Shown piece by piece: positions 8,860 to 17,231 of a stretch of DNA of 64,000 nucleotides. This DNA comes from Granulicella sp. L56 (GTDB lineage Bacteria > Acidobacteriota > Terriglobia > Terriglobales > Acidobacteriaceae), in assembly GCF_009765835.1 (NCBI RefSeq), contig NZ_LMUS01000006.1:2348645-2412644 (forward strand), read 5' to 3'. The notes beneath the pieces are model-generated. The model was not told the origin of the DNA, did not search any database, and saw only the letters and a list, made by a program, of their open reading frames with translations. The position numbers and the translations under genes were made by a program. Within the stretch, counting starts at the first letter, position 1, and the number at the start of each line of letters is the position of its first letter.

Positions 8860-8904
8860 CTACACCATCGTCCAATAGCGCAGGCCAAGGGGTTCTGGCT
8901 AAAT
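8860..8904 (+). promoter_or_regulatory. Regulon promoter B-forward (toward enoyl-CoA hydratase gene)
   Basis: Operator 19-mer at 8860-8878 (CTACACCATCGTCCAATAG), 20-nt spacer ending GTTCTGG, -10-like CTAAAT at 8899-8904 in TGn context. Leader of about 75 nt. Confidence 0.75.
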
Positions 8905-8985
8905 GAATGCATTGCGAACTGACCGACGGCAACGACGTCCCCGATCAACCGATTTCAGTGACTAACAAATACAACGGAGAATCTT

Positions 8986-9834
8986 ATGACAACTTTGATT
9001 GCACCCACAGAAACTGCACAGATTCGCCTTACGAAGCGGACGCCCGCCTACTGGTGTGTCACTATCGACAATCCGCCGATCAACGTCATGGGACCGGAGA
9101 TGGTCAAGCAGTTCCAGAAAGTCATCCAGGCTCTTGAAGCTGACGAGCAGGTTAGGGTCGTGGTGTTCGACAGCGCCGTCGACGCATACTTTCTGAACCA
9201 CTCCAATTTTCTGGCCAAGCTTGAGGATTTGACCTCGCTGCCGGAAGGGCCTACAGGTCTGACCCCATGGCCGGACTTTCTCGTGCGTCTGACCCGCTTG
9301 CCGGTGGTCTCCATCGCTCTCATCCGCGGCCGTGCGACGGGTAATGGCAGCGAGATTACGCTTGCTTGCGACATGAGCTTTGCGAGTCGCGAGAAGACGA
9401 TCATTTCGCAATGGGAAGTTGGCGTGGGAATGGTCGCCGGTGGCGGTCCAATGGCGCGGCTGCCTCAACTAATTGGCAGGAACCGCGCCCTCGAGGTGCT
9501 GCTGAGTTCGGAGGATCTGAGGGCAGATCAGGCTGAAGCGTACGGCTACATTAATCGCGCGCTGCCCGACGCTGATCTGGATGCGTTTGTGGAATCGCTC
9601 GCGAACCGGATTTCCAAGTTCGACAAGTGGGCGATCACCCAAACCAAGCGCCTGGTCAACACCAGCCTGCCGCCGGACGTCGAGCTCGGAGCGGGATGGC
9701 ATGCGTGTATTGCTTCGCTCGGACGACCTGCCGCGCAGGAGGGGATCAAGGCGCTGATCGCGCGCGGCTTCCACAAGCCTGGAGACATAGAGGATCGGCT
9801 CGGATACTATTTGGGTGAACTCGCCGCGCAATAA
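8986..9834 (+). CDS. Enoyl-CoA hydratase/isomerase family protein
   Basis: 282 residues, crotonase fold. 'WCVTIDNPPINVMGPEM' near residue 25, oxyanion-hole region 'IRGRATGNGSEITLACDMSFAS' (part: 'GRATGNGSEITLACD') near 115, and 'GVGMVAGGGPMARLPQLIG' (part: 'GGPMARLPQLIG') near 150. The usual 'GGG.EL' is 'GNGSEI'. With no other fatty-acid oxidation genes nearby, it may act on a non-standard acyl-CoA or have lost CoA chemistry. ATG with ACGGAG upstream. Followed after 41 bp by an aldo-keto reductase, probably one transcript. Confidence 0.85.
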   Translation: MTTLIAPTETAQIRLTKRTPAYWCVTIDNPPINVMGPEMVKQFQKVIQALEADEQVRVVVFDSAVDAYFLNHSNFLAKLEDLTSLPEGPTGLTPWPDFLVRLTRLPVVSIALIRGRATGNGSEITLACDMSFASREKTIISQWEVGVGMVAGGGPMARLPQLIGRNRALEVLLSSEDLRADQAEAYGYINRALPDADLDAFVESLANRISKFDKWAITQTKRLVNTSLPPDVELGAGWHACIASLGRPAAQEGIKALIARGFHKPGDIEDRLGYYLGELAAQ

Positions 9835-9875
9835 GTCGGAAGCCGTGGATTGGCAGATAATACTGAGGAGACATC

Positions 9876-10820
9876 GTGATTGCATCTTCTGATTTGCGGA
9901 CTATGAGGATATCGCTGAACCACGGAACCGGCCAGATGCCAGCTCTTGGTTTTGGCACCCTGATCCCTGATCCAGCTGAAACGAAGCGCGCCACAACAGA
10001 CGCACTGGAGGCAGGATTCCGGCACTTCGATTGTGCAGAGCGATACCGGAACGAGAGCGCGGTAGGTGAGGCCTTGCAGGCAGGACTTGCTGCCGGGAGG
10101 CTTACTCGCGAGGAACTCTTCGTCACCACAAAATTGTGGAACACGAATCACCGGCCCGAGCGCGTCGAACCCGCTTTCGAGGCAAGTCTTGGGAGGCTTG
10201 GACTGACCTATCTGGATCTCTATCTCGTCCACACGCCGTTTGCGTTTCAGCCGGGAGACAATCAGGATCCGCGGGACCAAAACGGCAATGTCATTTACGA
10301 TTCTGGCGTGACATTGGTCGAGACCTGGAGGGCGTTGGAGAGTCTTGTGGACGGTGGCAAGTGCCGCGCCATCGGATTGTCTGACATCACGTTGGAGAAA
10401 CTATTGCCTGTTTATGAAGCGGCGAGAATAAAGCCGGCCGTGATTCAGGTTGAAGCGCATCCGTATCTTCCCGAGACGGAGCTTCTAGAATTCTGTAAAG
10501 AGAAGGATATTGTGCTCCTGGCTTTTGCGCCCCTGGGTCATGGAGCGAGACCCGGACCGCTCGAAGATCCAGTGATCACCGCGATCGCGACGCGGGTCGG
10601 AAAGACGCCTGCACAGGTGTTGTTGGCTTGGGCGGTACAACGCGGCACCGCCTTGCTTACGACTCCCCGGACAGCGGACCGCGCGAAAGAGAATTTCAAC
10701 ATCTCCGCGCTTCCACAAGAGGCGCTGGAGGAGATTAATCGCATCCAGATCAGGCAGAGGCTCAATGACGTTGTGAATACTGGCAGCCCGGGTTTCATTC
10801 CGCGAGTGAACCCAGCTTGA
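9876..10820 (+). CDS. Aldo-keto reductase
   Basis: 314 residues from a GTG start, chosen because GAGGAG lies 5 nt upstream. All four catalytic residues of the AKR family are in context: Asp and Tyr in 'FRHFDCAERYRNE' near 47-53, Lys in 'LFVTTKLWNT' near 85, His in 'DLYLVHTPF' near 116. 'AIGLSDIT' and the C-terminal NADPH-site region 'LLTTPRT' are also present. It reduces aldehydes or ketones with NADPH. Likely co-transcribed with the enoyl-CoA hydratase. Convergent with the PAS kinase gene, 12 bp apart. Confidence 0.9.
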   Translation: MIASSDLRTMRISLNHGTGQMPALGFGTLIPDPAETKRATTDALEAGFRHFDCAERYRNESAVGEALQAGLAAGRLTREELFVTTKLWNTNHRPERVEPAFEASLGRLGLTYLDLYLVHTPFAFQPGDNQDPRDQNGNVIYDSGVTLVETWRALESLVDGGKCRAIGLSDITLEKLLPVYEAARIKPAVIQVEAHPYLPETELLEFCKEKDIVLLAFAPLGHGARPGPLEDPVITAIATRVGKTPAQVLLAWAVQRGTALLTTPRTADRAKENFNISALPQEALEEINRIQIRQRLNDVVNTGSPGFIPRVNPA

Positions 10821-10832
10821 AAATCAACGCGG

Positions 10833-13667
10833 CTACTGAGAGTCGTGGCAGCAGGGAATTGAGAAGGCAAATGTAGAGCCTGGGCCGTCGTTTCTGGCCG
10901 CCCATAGTTGGCCATGATGCGCCTCGACAATCGAGCGGCTCACGGAGAGACCTATACCCATTCCTTCTTCTTTGGTCGTAAAGAATGACTGAAAAAGCCG
11001 GTGCGTCATTTCGGGATCAAAGCCGACTCCGGAATCCTGTATCGAAACGCGCACAAGATCTCCATCCGCGTCCGTATGGATGATCAATTGTCTTGGCCTG
11101 TCATCCACTATTGTCATGGCGTCTGATGCATTGCGAAGCAGGTTGAGAATGACCTGTTGTAGTTGAACGCGATCTCCCATGACGCGGGGTAGATTTTCAC
11201 TGAAGCGAAGCTGTAGAGCCACTCCGTCCTTCTGTAACTCGCCCAACAGGAGTGCGACCACCTCTCGAGTGGCTTCATTCATGTCCACCGATTCGATGTT
11301 GATCTGTTTCGTGCTGTAGAGCGTTCGCAGTCGAGTGATTACGTCTGTGGCACGATGTCCATCGCGAATTGTGCGTTGCGTCGTTTCTCGTGCCCCGTCG
11401 ACATTCGGAGGATCGCTGTTCAACATGCGGAGACAGGTGCCTGCGTTGTTGATTATTCCCGACAGGGGCTGGCTCACTTCGTGCGCGATCGAAGCGGTCA
11501 ATTGGCCCATGGTCATTACCCGCATCATTCTGGCGAGTTCTGATTGTGTGTTGCGTAGTTCTTCCTGGGCCTGCTTCCAATCATGCATGTCCACAACAGT
11601 GCCGTGCCACTTCAAAATGTGGCCATCATCATCGTGTAGAGGAAGCGCGCTTGTTACACACCAGCGATACGTTTGATCGGCAGCATGAATCGTACGAACT
11701 TCAACCCGGTAGGGCGTGCCACTCTCGACACAAGACTTCCATGTCTCCGCTGCAGGCCCGACATCGTCGGGATACAGAAGTTTCATCCAGCCGTCGCTCA
11801 TAATGTCTTCGTGCGAAAAGCCGGTGTATTCGAGCAAGCGACCATTGCAGTAATCGATGGCACCATCCGGCGTCGCACTCCAAAGCATCTCCGGTATGGT
11901 CTCCGTTATCTGCAGCAGGTTGAGTTCGCGTAGACGCAGCGCTTCCTCCGCTCGCTTGCGATCGTCGATATCGGTGTTAGTGCCGTACCATTTGACGATG
12001 TTGCCTGCGTCGTCGCGCAAGGGGTTGGCACGGAACAGGAACCATCGATACACCCCATCGAAGCGGCGCATGCGTGCTTCCACGTCAACATCGGTGCCGG
12101 AAACCATTGCCGCTTGCCAGTAATTCAAAAGCCTTTTCGCGTCCTCCGGATGAATCGCAGCAGCCCAACCCCACCCGGCGCCTTCTTCCGCAGACATGCC
12201 GGCATAATCGAGCCAACGTTGATTGAGAAACTCAACGAAGCCGTCCGGACCGGTAGACCATGCAAGCATCGGAATCGTATTGATAATCAGATCGAGGTTG
12301 CGGGTGCCTGCTTGTACTGCCTCTTCGGCACGCTTCCGGTCTTCGATGTCGACGATGAGACAGTACCAGCGGATGATTGCGCCTTGCGTGTCCTTCACAG
12401 GAAGAGTGTGAAACTGAAACCAGCGATATACCCCGTCGGCACGACGATAACGGACTTCAATGTCGTAGGGAGTTCCGGTCGTCATGGCGTGTGTGAATTT
12501 CGCGATCACGCGCGGAAGATCTTCTGGATGGACCGAACCGTTATCGCCTTCCCACATGTTCAATTGCTCAACCGTCATGCCGAAGTATTCGGTAAGTGGC
12601 TGATTGGCAAGTTCGATCAGACCCGCCGGATTTAGCGTACATACCTGCCCGGGAATGCTGTTGAGAATCTGACGCAGCTCTTCCTCGCTTGCTCGCAACT
12701 CTTCGGCACGCTTCTGGTCGTCGATGTCGGTGGTCGTGCCGACGTATTTGAGGACGTTTCCCTGGGAGTCGCGCAAGACCACAGCTTGATTCAGGTGCCA
12801 GCGATATAACCCGTCTTGAGCGCGGAGAGACCGGGTTTCGATCGCGAAACCCTGTCCCAACTGCACAGCCTCCCAAAAACTTTTGCCTGCCCTCTCTCGA
12901 TCTTCAGGGTGGATCGCAGTCATCCAGGCCTCGGGATGCGAGCGGACGAAGTCGAGGGTTTGGCCGGAGAACTCGAGCCAGACTCGATTCACGAAATCCG
13001 GTGTCCCATCAGGCGTGAGGGTCCAGGCAGACACAGGAAGATGCTGCAGTATTCCAACCTGGATTTCCATCTCGCTGTTGGTTTCGACAAGCTCCCTTGT
13101 GCGTTCCGCGACTCGGAGATCGACTTCACTTGCAGACCGCTTTTGCTCATCCACGCGTAGTGCGTGCAGCAAACCGATGGCCGCCTGATTCGCCGCTACA
13201 CTTAGGACAAGCCTTTCGGTCTGTTCGGGAAAGCCTGATCTGCCGGATCCGGCAACGATGAGTCCAACCTCGCCTTCTGCTCCCATTTGCAGAGGGAAGA
13301 TCGATACCTCCTTATCCCCCAGAGTTACCGAGGACTTGGTAATCCGTCGCTGCACACCTTCGCCAAACAATGGGTCCAGAGCCTGGCGAATTTGCTTTGG
13401 ACTATGACTCGCGCCATAAGACTGAGCGGTTTTGAGCGCCTCGATCGGGATGCCGATGGAACCAATTCTGACTTGCACATACAGGAAGTCGAGATCGAGC
13501 ATTCCTACCAGAGCATCGAGAAAAGTTTCAACGACTCGACCCGGTTCGCTACCGCTCCAAAGAGCTGGCAGAGCAAGCGCGCTTACCAGATCGTTCATGG
13601 AACGCTGTAGGCGTTGGACTTCAATAGCGGGATCGGAAGGGTAATTGTGCATGCTTGTATGCCGCAA
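10833..13667 (-). CDS. Cytoplasmic multi-PAS histidine kinase (GAF-like + 4 PAS + HisKA + HATPase)
   Basis: 944 residues from a TTG preceded by AAGGG at 5 nt; an ATG 15 bp further in lacks a clear site. There are no membrane segments. Residues 25-185 form a GAF-like domain. Four PAS/PAC units follow, each ending in a '...DIDDQKRAEE'-type PAC linker. The phosphoacceptor is 'TASIAHEVSQPLSGI' near residue 705, followed by the N-box 'ILNLLRNASDAM' and G-boxes 'DSGVGFD' and 'GMGIGLSVS'. It belongs to the same FixL/TodS-like kinase subfamily as the kinases at 4103, 15075 and 20628. Its third PAS is almost the same as the fifth PAS of the kinase at 20628. No partner regulator is adjacent. Confidence 0.9.
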   Translation of the reverse strand: MRHTSMHNYPSDPAIEVQRLQRSMNDLVSALALPALWSGSEPGRVVETFLDALVGMLDLDFLYVQVRIGSIGIPIEALKTAQSYGASHSPKQIRQALDPLFGEGVQRRITKSSVTLGDKEVSIFPLQMGAEGEVGLIVAGSGRSGFPEQTERLVLSVAANQAAIGLLHALRVDEQKRSASEVDLRVAERTRELVETNSEMEIQVGILQHLPVSAWTLTPDGTPDFVNRVWLEFSGQTLDFVRSHPEAWMTAIHPEDRERAGKSFWEAVQLGQGFAIETRSLRAQDGLYRWHLNQAVVLRDSQGNVLKYVGTTTDIDDQKRAEELRASEEELRQILNSIPGQVCTLNPAGLIELANQPLTEYFGMTVEQLNMWEGDNGSVHPEDLPRVIAKFTHAMTTGTPYDIEVRYRRADGVYRWFQFHTLPVKDTQGAIIRWYCLIVDIEDRKRAEEAVQAGTRNLDLIINTIPMLAWSTGPDGFVEFLNQRWLDYAGMSAEEGAGWGWAAAIHPEDAKRLLNYWQAAMVSGTDVDVEARMRRFDGVYRWFLFRANPLRDDAGNIVKWYGTNTDIDDRKRAEEALRLRELNLLQITETIPEMLWSATPDGAIDYCNGRLLEYTGFSHEDIMSDGWMKLLYPDDVGPAAETWKSCVESGTPYRVEVRTIHAADQTYRWCVTSALPLHDDDGHILKWHGTVVDMHDWKQAQEELRNTQSELARMMRVMTMGQLTASIAHEVSQPLSGIINNAGTCLRMLNSDPPNVDGARETTQRTIRDGHRATDVITRLRTLYSTKQINIESVDMNEATREVVALLLGELQKDGVALQLRFSENLPRVMGDRVQLQQVILNLLRNASDAMTIVDDRPRQLIIHTDADGDLVRVSIQDSGVGFDPEMTHRLFQSFFTTKEEGMGIGLSVSRSIVEAHHGQLWAARNDGPGSTFAFSIPCCHDSQ

Positions 13668-13916
13668 TCAAACCCTTGGCCAGAAAGGGTCTGCAGGATT
13701 TGAAGAACCGTCGGGACAAATCCTATTCTACTGTCCATTTTCCATCTCCAGGCAGCAATTGACCGGAAAACCGCCGCCAGCAGGTCTCCTCGACGTCAGA
13801 CCAGAAAGGTAGAGGTCGAGTTGGAACCACTCCAGCGATACCGTGCCTATGCGCGCCGGTGAAGAAAGCGCAATCGGTGAATTGCCTTCATCACGTCCAA
13901 TGTGAACAGGATTTGT

Positions 13917-14981
13917 TCAATAGCCGTCAACATCCACGACGGCCTGGGCAAAGTCAGTCGGGGCTTCCTGAGGTAGGTTGTGGCCGATGCTGCCTGTGAT
14001 GATTCGATGAGCATACTTGCCGGAGAATTTATTGGCATAGGCACTGGCGTCCAGATGCGGTGCGGCATTGGCATCACCTTCCAGGGTGATAGTGGGCACG
14101 GCGATGACGGGACTCGCGGCTAGTCGCTTTTCCAACTCGTTATACTCCAGCTCTCCTTCAGCCACAGCCTGCCGCCAGCGGTAGTTGTGGATCACGATTT
14201 TGACGTGATCCGGATTATCGAAGGATGCCGCGCTGCGATCGAATGTGGCATTGTCGAAGTTCCATCCCGGCGATGCGAGCTGCCAAATGAGCTTCGCGAA
14301 GTCACGCCGATATTTCTCGTACCCCGCCTCGCCGCGTTCGGTGGCAAAGTAAAACTGATACCACCACTGGAGTTCAGCCTTCGGAGGCAAGGGCACTTTG
14401 CCGGCGGCGTGGCTACCGATCAGATAACCGCTCACGGAGACGAGAGCCTTGCAGCGTTCGGGCCAGAGTGCTGCGATGATGTTGGCCGTTCGCGCTCCCC
14501 AATCAAAGCCGGCAAGGATCGCCTTACTGATTTTCAGTGCGTCCATGAGAGCGATGGTGTCGAGAGCAACCACCGACTGCTGACCATTGCGCATGGTCTC
14601 GCCGGAAAGAAAACGGGTTGTTCCAAAGCCACGCAGATACGGAACGATGACCCTGTAACCCTTTGCTGCCAGCAACGGCACAACATCGACGAAGCTGTAG
14701 ATATCGTAGGGCCAGCCGTGCAGAAGGATCACGGCGGCCCCGTCGGCGGGTCCGGCTTCAGCATACCCAACTTTGAGGAGGCCGGCGTCAACCTGCTTGA
14801 GGGGAGCGAAGGACGTGTTTGTGCCTCGCTTCGGCGCGGGAGTATCGGTGTCGACCGATTCTCCGGGCAGGGTTCCACTCCCCTGTGCGGAGAGTCTGTG
14901 CGATGAGAACAGGGCAGCGCTCGCCGAAAGTGCGGTCACCGCAAGGCGACGACGGGATAGAACTTCACGATTAGCAGCCAT
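13917..14981 (-). CDS. Tat-exported alpha/beta hydrolase (epoxide hydrolase/dehalogenase type)
   Basis: 354 residues from the ATG at 14981, which has AAGG upstream. The N-terminus 'SRRRLAVTALSASAALF' is a twin-arginine signal with cleavage likely after 'LSAQ'. Hydrolase features: oxyanion 'LLHGWPYD', nucleophile elbow 'AGFDWGARTA' with Asp as nucleophile (as in epoxide hydrolases and haloalkane dehalogenases), and a C-terminal 'IGHNLPQEAP' with the catalytic His. It probably detoxifies an epoxide or halide in the periplasm. Its promoter lies inside the 3' end of the upstream kinase gene. Confidence 0.87.
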   Translation of the reverse strand: MAANREVLSRRRLAVTALSASAALFSSHRLSAQGSGTLPGESVDTDTPAPKRGTNTSFAPLKQVDAGLLKVGYAEAGPADGAAVILLHGWPYDIYSFVDVVPLLAAKGYRVIVPYLRGFGTTRFLSGETMRNGQQSVVALDTIALMDALKISKAILAGFDWGARTANIIAALWPERCKALVSVSGYLIGSHAAGKVPLPPKAELQWWYQFYFATERGEAGYEKYRRDFAKLIWQLASPGWNFDNATFDRSAASFDNPDHVKIVIHNYRWRQAVAEGELEYNELEKRLAASPVIAVPTITLEGDANAAPHLDASAYANKFSGKYAHRIITGSIGHNLPQEAPTDFAQAVVDVDGY

Positions 14982-15045
14982 CTGATCTTTACCTTCATTT
15001 CTGTGATGTATACGTGGCGCTCCACTTGATGGACGCGGTAGCAAA

Positions 15046-15090
15046 ATCACAACAGACCAGTGTGTCCGCAGCCATTAGACAATGGTTTCG
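15046..15090 (-). promoter_or_regulatory. Regulon promoter C (toward Tat hydrolase), overlapping kinase 3' end
   Basis: Operator 19-mer at 15072-15090 on the minus strand (CGAAACCATTGTCTAATGG), 20-nt spacer, -10-like TGTGAT at 15046-15051 in TGn context. A second palindrome (AATACAAACGTATC) lies at about 15093-15108. The operator sits within the last codons of the kinase gene that ends at 15075. Confidence 0.65.
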
Positions 15091-15965
15091 GTCGATACGT
15101 TTGTATTGGTCAGCCTGATGGTGATGGCTTTATGTCTCTTAAAATCAGGCGGTTCTGCCACATGATCTGAATGTTCAAACTGATTGCAACGCGTGACGCC
15201 GTCGCGACTCTTCGGCATTGCTGAAAAGCATGGAATTGAGAATGAAAATGTGGCTCCGGGGCCGTCGTTTGGCATTGCCCATAGATGACCGCTGAAGCGC
15301 TCCACGATAGACCTGCAGATGGATAGCCCGATGCCCATGCCGCTACTCTTCGTGGTGTAGAACGCTTCGAAGAGCATCGCGGTGGCTTGAGCGTCGAACC
15401 CGATCCCGGAGTCTACAACGGTCAAGCGAACATGGCCGTGTTCGTCGAGTCCGGTTCTAATCAGCAACTGCCTTGGACGGTCTTCGACATCTTTCATCGC
15501 CTCCGATCCGTTTCGAAGCAGATTTAGAATGACCTGCTGAAGTTGCCCACGCAAACCTGAGACAGGCGGGAGACCGTCTGTAAGTTCCAACTGAAGGACT
15601 ACGTGGTTTCGCTGCAACTCGTCCCATGTCAGTGCGATGACGTCTCGCGCGGCATCATTCAGATTCACGGGTTCGGTCAGGGGGTCATTGTTGGCGAAGA
15701 GTGCGCGGAGTTGTGTGACGACCTCAGCGGCGCGGTTGCCGTCGCGGATCGTGCGTCGTGCCGTTTCGAGTGCGCCGTGAATGTTGGGAGGATCAAGCGC
15801 CAACATCCGCAAGCAGGTGCTGGCATTGGTGATGATCCCCGATAGCGGTTGATTGACTTCGTGTGCAATCGACGCGGCTAACAATCCAAGTTTTGCAACG
15901 TTGATGGACGCGGGGACTTCAATGTTTACTGAGTTCTGGGGCAACGAATTTGCAAGCAGATTCAT
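15075..15965 (-). CDS. Sensorless histidine kinase (HisKA-HATPase only)
   Basis: 296 residues from an ATG with GGGAG upstream. After only about 25 residues it enters the dimerisation/phosphoacceptor region 'LLAASIAHEVNQPLSGIITN' (part: 'SIAHEVNQPLSGI', His near 35). N-box 'ILNLLRNGSEAM' and G-boxes 'DSGIGFD' and 'GMGIGLSIC' are intact, so it should be catalytically competent but has no PAS, GAF or membrane sensor. It closely resembles the kinase cores at 10833 and 20628. It may be activated by a partner protein or serve as a phosphodonor or phosphatase for the shared regulator. Last gene of a minus-strand run that starts at 20300. Confidence 0.88.
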   Translation of the reverse strand: MNLLANSLPQNSVNIEVPASINVAKLGLLAASIAHEVNQPLSGIITNASTCLRMLALDPPNIHGALETARRTIRDGNRAAEVVTQLRALFANNDPLTEPVNLNDAARDVIALTWDELQRNHVVLQLELTDGLPPVSGLRGQLQQVILNLLRNGSEAMKDVEDRPRQLLIRTGLDEHGHVRLTVVDSGIGFDAQATAMLFEAFYTTKSSGMGIGLSICRSIVERFSGHLWAMPNDGPGATFSFSIPCFSAMPKSRDGVTRCNQFEHSDHVAEPPDFKRHKAITIRLTNTNVSTETIV

Positions 15966-15967
15966 AT

Positions 15968-16189
15968 CTAACTCCCTGTTTCGTTACGTGTCGCCGCTAA
16001 AAGAAAGTTGAACTCTTTTATGGTTGGGTCGATTCTGAACGAATGCGCTGATTCTGTGAAAGCCCAGATAGAGTCGTGCGCGAACTGCATTACGTCTGTG
16101 CAGGCCTCTTTCGAGTCAATAAAATCAGGAGCCCGCAGATTTGCTTCAGTCTCCGAGGTCGATTCTTTTCCACCCGAAGAGCCTGGCAT
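15968..16189 (-). CDS. Possible small protein between DoxX and sensorless kinase
   Basis: A 73-codon frame overlaps the DoxX 3' end by 44 bp and stops two bases before the kinase ATG, a spacing typical of translational coupling. A shorter 40-codon version starting 'MQFAHDSIWAF' is possible. No ribosome-binding site is convincing and I recognise no family. Confidence 0.3.
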   Translation of the reverse strand: MPGSSGGKESTSETEANLRAPDFIDSKEACTDVMQFAHDSIWAFTESAHSFRIDPTIKEFNFLLAATRNETGS

Positions 16190-16517
16190 CCAACGACCAT
16201 GCTCCTGGTCCTATGAGTGCCAGGCCTGCACCGATCACGGCCGACAAAACAGTGGAGTACAGGTTTGCATGCTGGGCAAGAATGCTCCACGCGGCGAGTA
16301 TCACCACGAGAGACCCTGCAACTGGGGTCCAAAGCCCCACCATAACCAGCACCCCGTCTGCGATGGTAAGAATATCGAGAATTGTCAGTTCAGGGGCCTG
16401 TCCGGAGCGGAATCTCACGATTCCGTTGGCAATCAGAGAGACACCCACCGCTGTTCGAATCAGTAAAAGCCCAACTCCTGGCCAGCCACAGGCAAAGGTA
16501 GAAAATAGTCGACGCAA
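16146..16517 (-). CDS. DoxX-like membrane protein
   Basis: 123 residues with four hydrophobic segments. 'GVGLLLIRTAVGVSLIANGIVRF' (part: 'LLIRTAVGVSLIANG') resembles the DoxX/DoxD opening helix with its conserved Arg. DoxX-like proteins are integral membrane proteins linked to thiol and redox homeostasis in some bacteria; the role here is unknown. The start is TTG with GAGG 5 nt upstream, and that site lies in a perfect hairpin (16521-16537). It sits between the NarL-type regulator and the sensorless kinase. Confidence 0.75.
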   Translation of the reverse strand: MRRLFSTFACGWPGVGLLLIRTAVGVSLIANGIVRFRSGQAPELTILDILTIADGVLVMVGLWTPVAGSLVVILAAWSILAQHANLYSTVLSAVIGAGLALIGPGAWSLDARLFGWKRIDLGD

Positions 16518-16520
16518 GTA

Positions 16521-16537
16521 AACCTCTGTTAGAGGTT
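16521..16537 (-). promoter_or_regulatory. Hairpin sequestering the DoxX ribosome-binding site
   Basis: On the minus strand the mRNA reads AACCUCU-AAC-AGAGGUU, a perfect 7-bp stem with a 3-nt loop. The 3' arm is the Shine-Dalgarno sequence, 3 bases before the TTG start codon. Confidence 0.5.
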
Positions 16538-16598
16538 AGCTGGCTGTCGCACCCTCTCGATACCCCCAGAAGAGTCCAATGCTGACTCTTTCGAGGCG

Positions 16599-17231
16599 CT
16601 AAAGTTCGATGATTCCACGCCTTAATCCGATCGTTGCGGCGTGGGTTCGATCGTTTGCACTCAACTTCGACAGAATATTCTTGACTCGGCCTTTGACTGT
16701 CTCCTCGGTAATCGAGAGTCGATCGGCGATCTGTTTATTCGCGTTTCCTGCTGCGATCAGCCGCAGCACTTCCACTTCGGCCTTTGTAAGCTGGTCATCT
16801 GTCGCATGCTCAGCAATTTCGAAAGATGCTTCGGGCGATAAGGCTTTCTTGCCTGCGTGAACAGCTCGGATTGTATCCAGAAGATCTTTGTGAAGAAGGT
16901 TCTTTAGCAAGTAGGCTTGCGCACCGGCCCTTAGGGCGCGCAACACCTGAACGTCGCCGGTATACGTGGTCAACACAATGAGCTTGGCTTCGGGAAACTC
17001 CCCACGAATTGCAATGACGGCGTCGAGTCCGTTCATCTCGGGCATCTGCATGTCCATGAGAGTGATGTCCGGACGATGGGCGCGGTACTGCTGAATTGCG
17101 TCGCGTCCGTTGCAGCCTTCGGCGACAAGCAACATATCAGGCTGATCGGCCAGAAGACCCTTAATCCCGCCGCGGAAAATGGGATGGTCATCCACCGCCA
17201 GGATTCGAATCGGATTGGAATCACTATTCAT
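16599..17231 (-). CDS. NarL/LuxR-type response regulator
   Basis: 210 residues. Receiver domain with the acidic pair 'VDDHPIF' near 13, phosphoacceptor Asp in 'ITLMDMQMPEMNG' near 57, Thr in 'VLTTYTG' and Lys in 'YLLKN'. The C-terminal LuxR helix-turn-helix 'LTKAEVEVLRLIAAGNANKQIADRLSITEETVKGRVKNI' is recognisable (part: 'NKQIADRLSITEETVKG'). The start ATG overlaps the stop of the upstream HisKA_3 kinase by 4 bp (ATGA), so the kinase is its clear partner. Confidence 0.92.
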   Translation of the reverse strand: MNSDSNPIRILAVDDHPIFRGGIKGLLADQPDMLLVAEGCNGRDAIQQYRAHRPDITLMDMQMPEMNGLDAVIAIRGEFPEAKLIVLTTYTGDVQVLRALRAGAQAYLLKNLLHKDLLDTIRAVHAGKKALSPEASFEIAEHATDDQLTKAEVEVLRLIAAGNANKQIADRLSITEETVKGRVKNILSKLSANDRTHAATIGLRRGIIEL

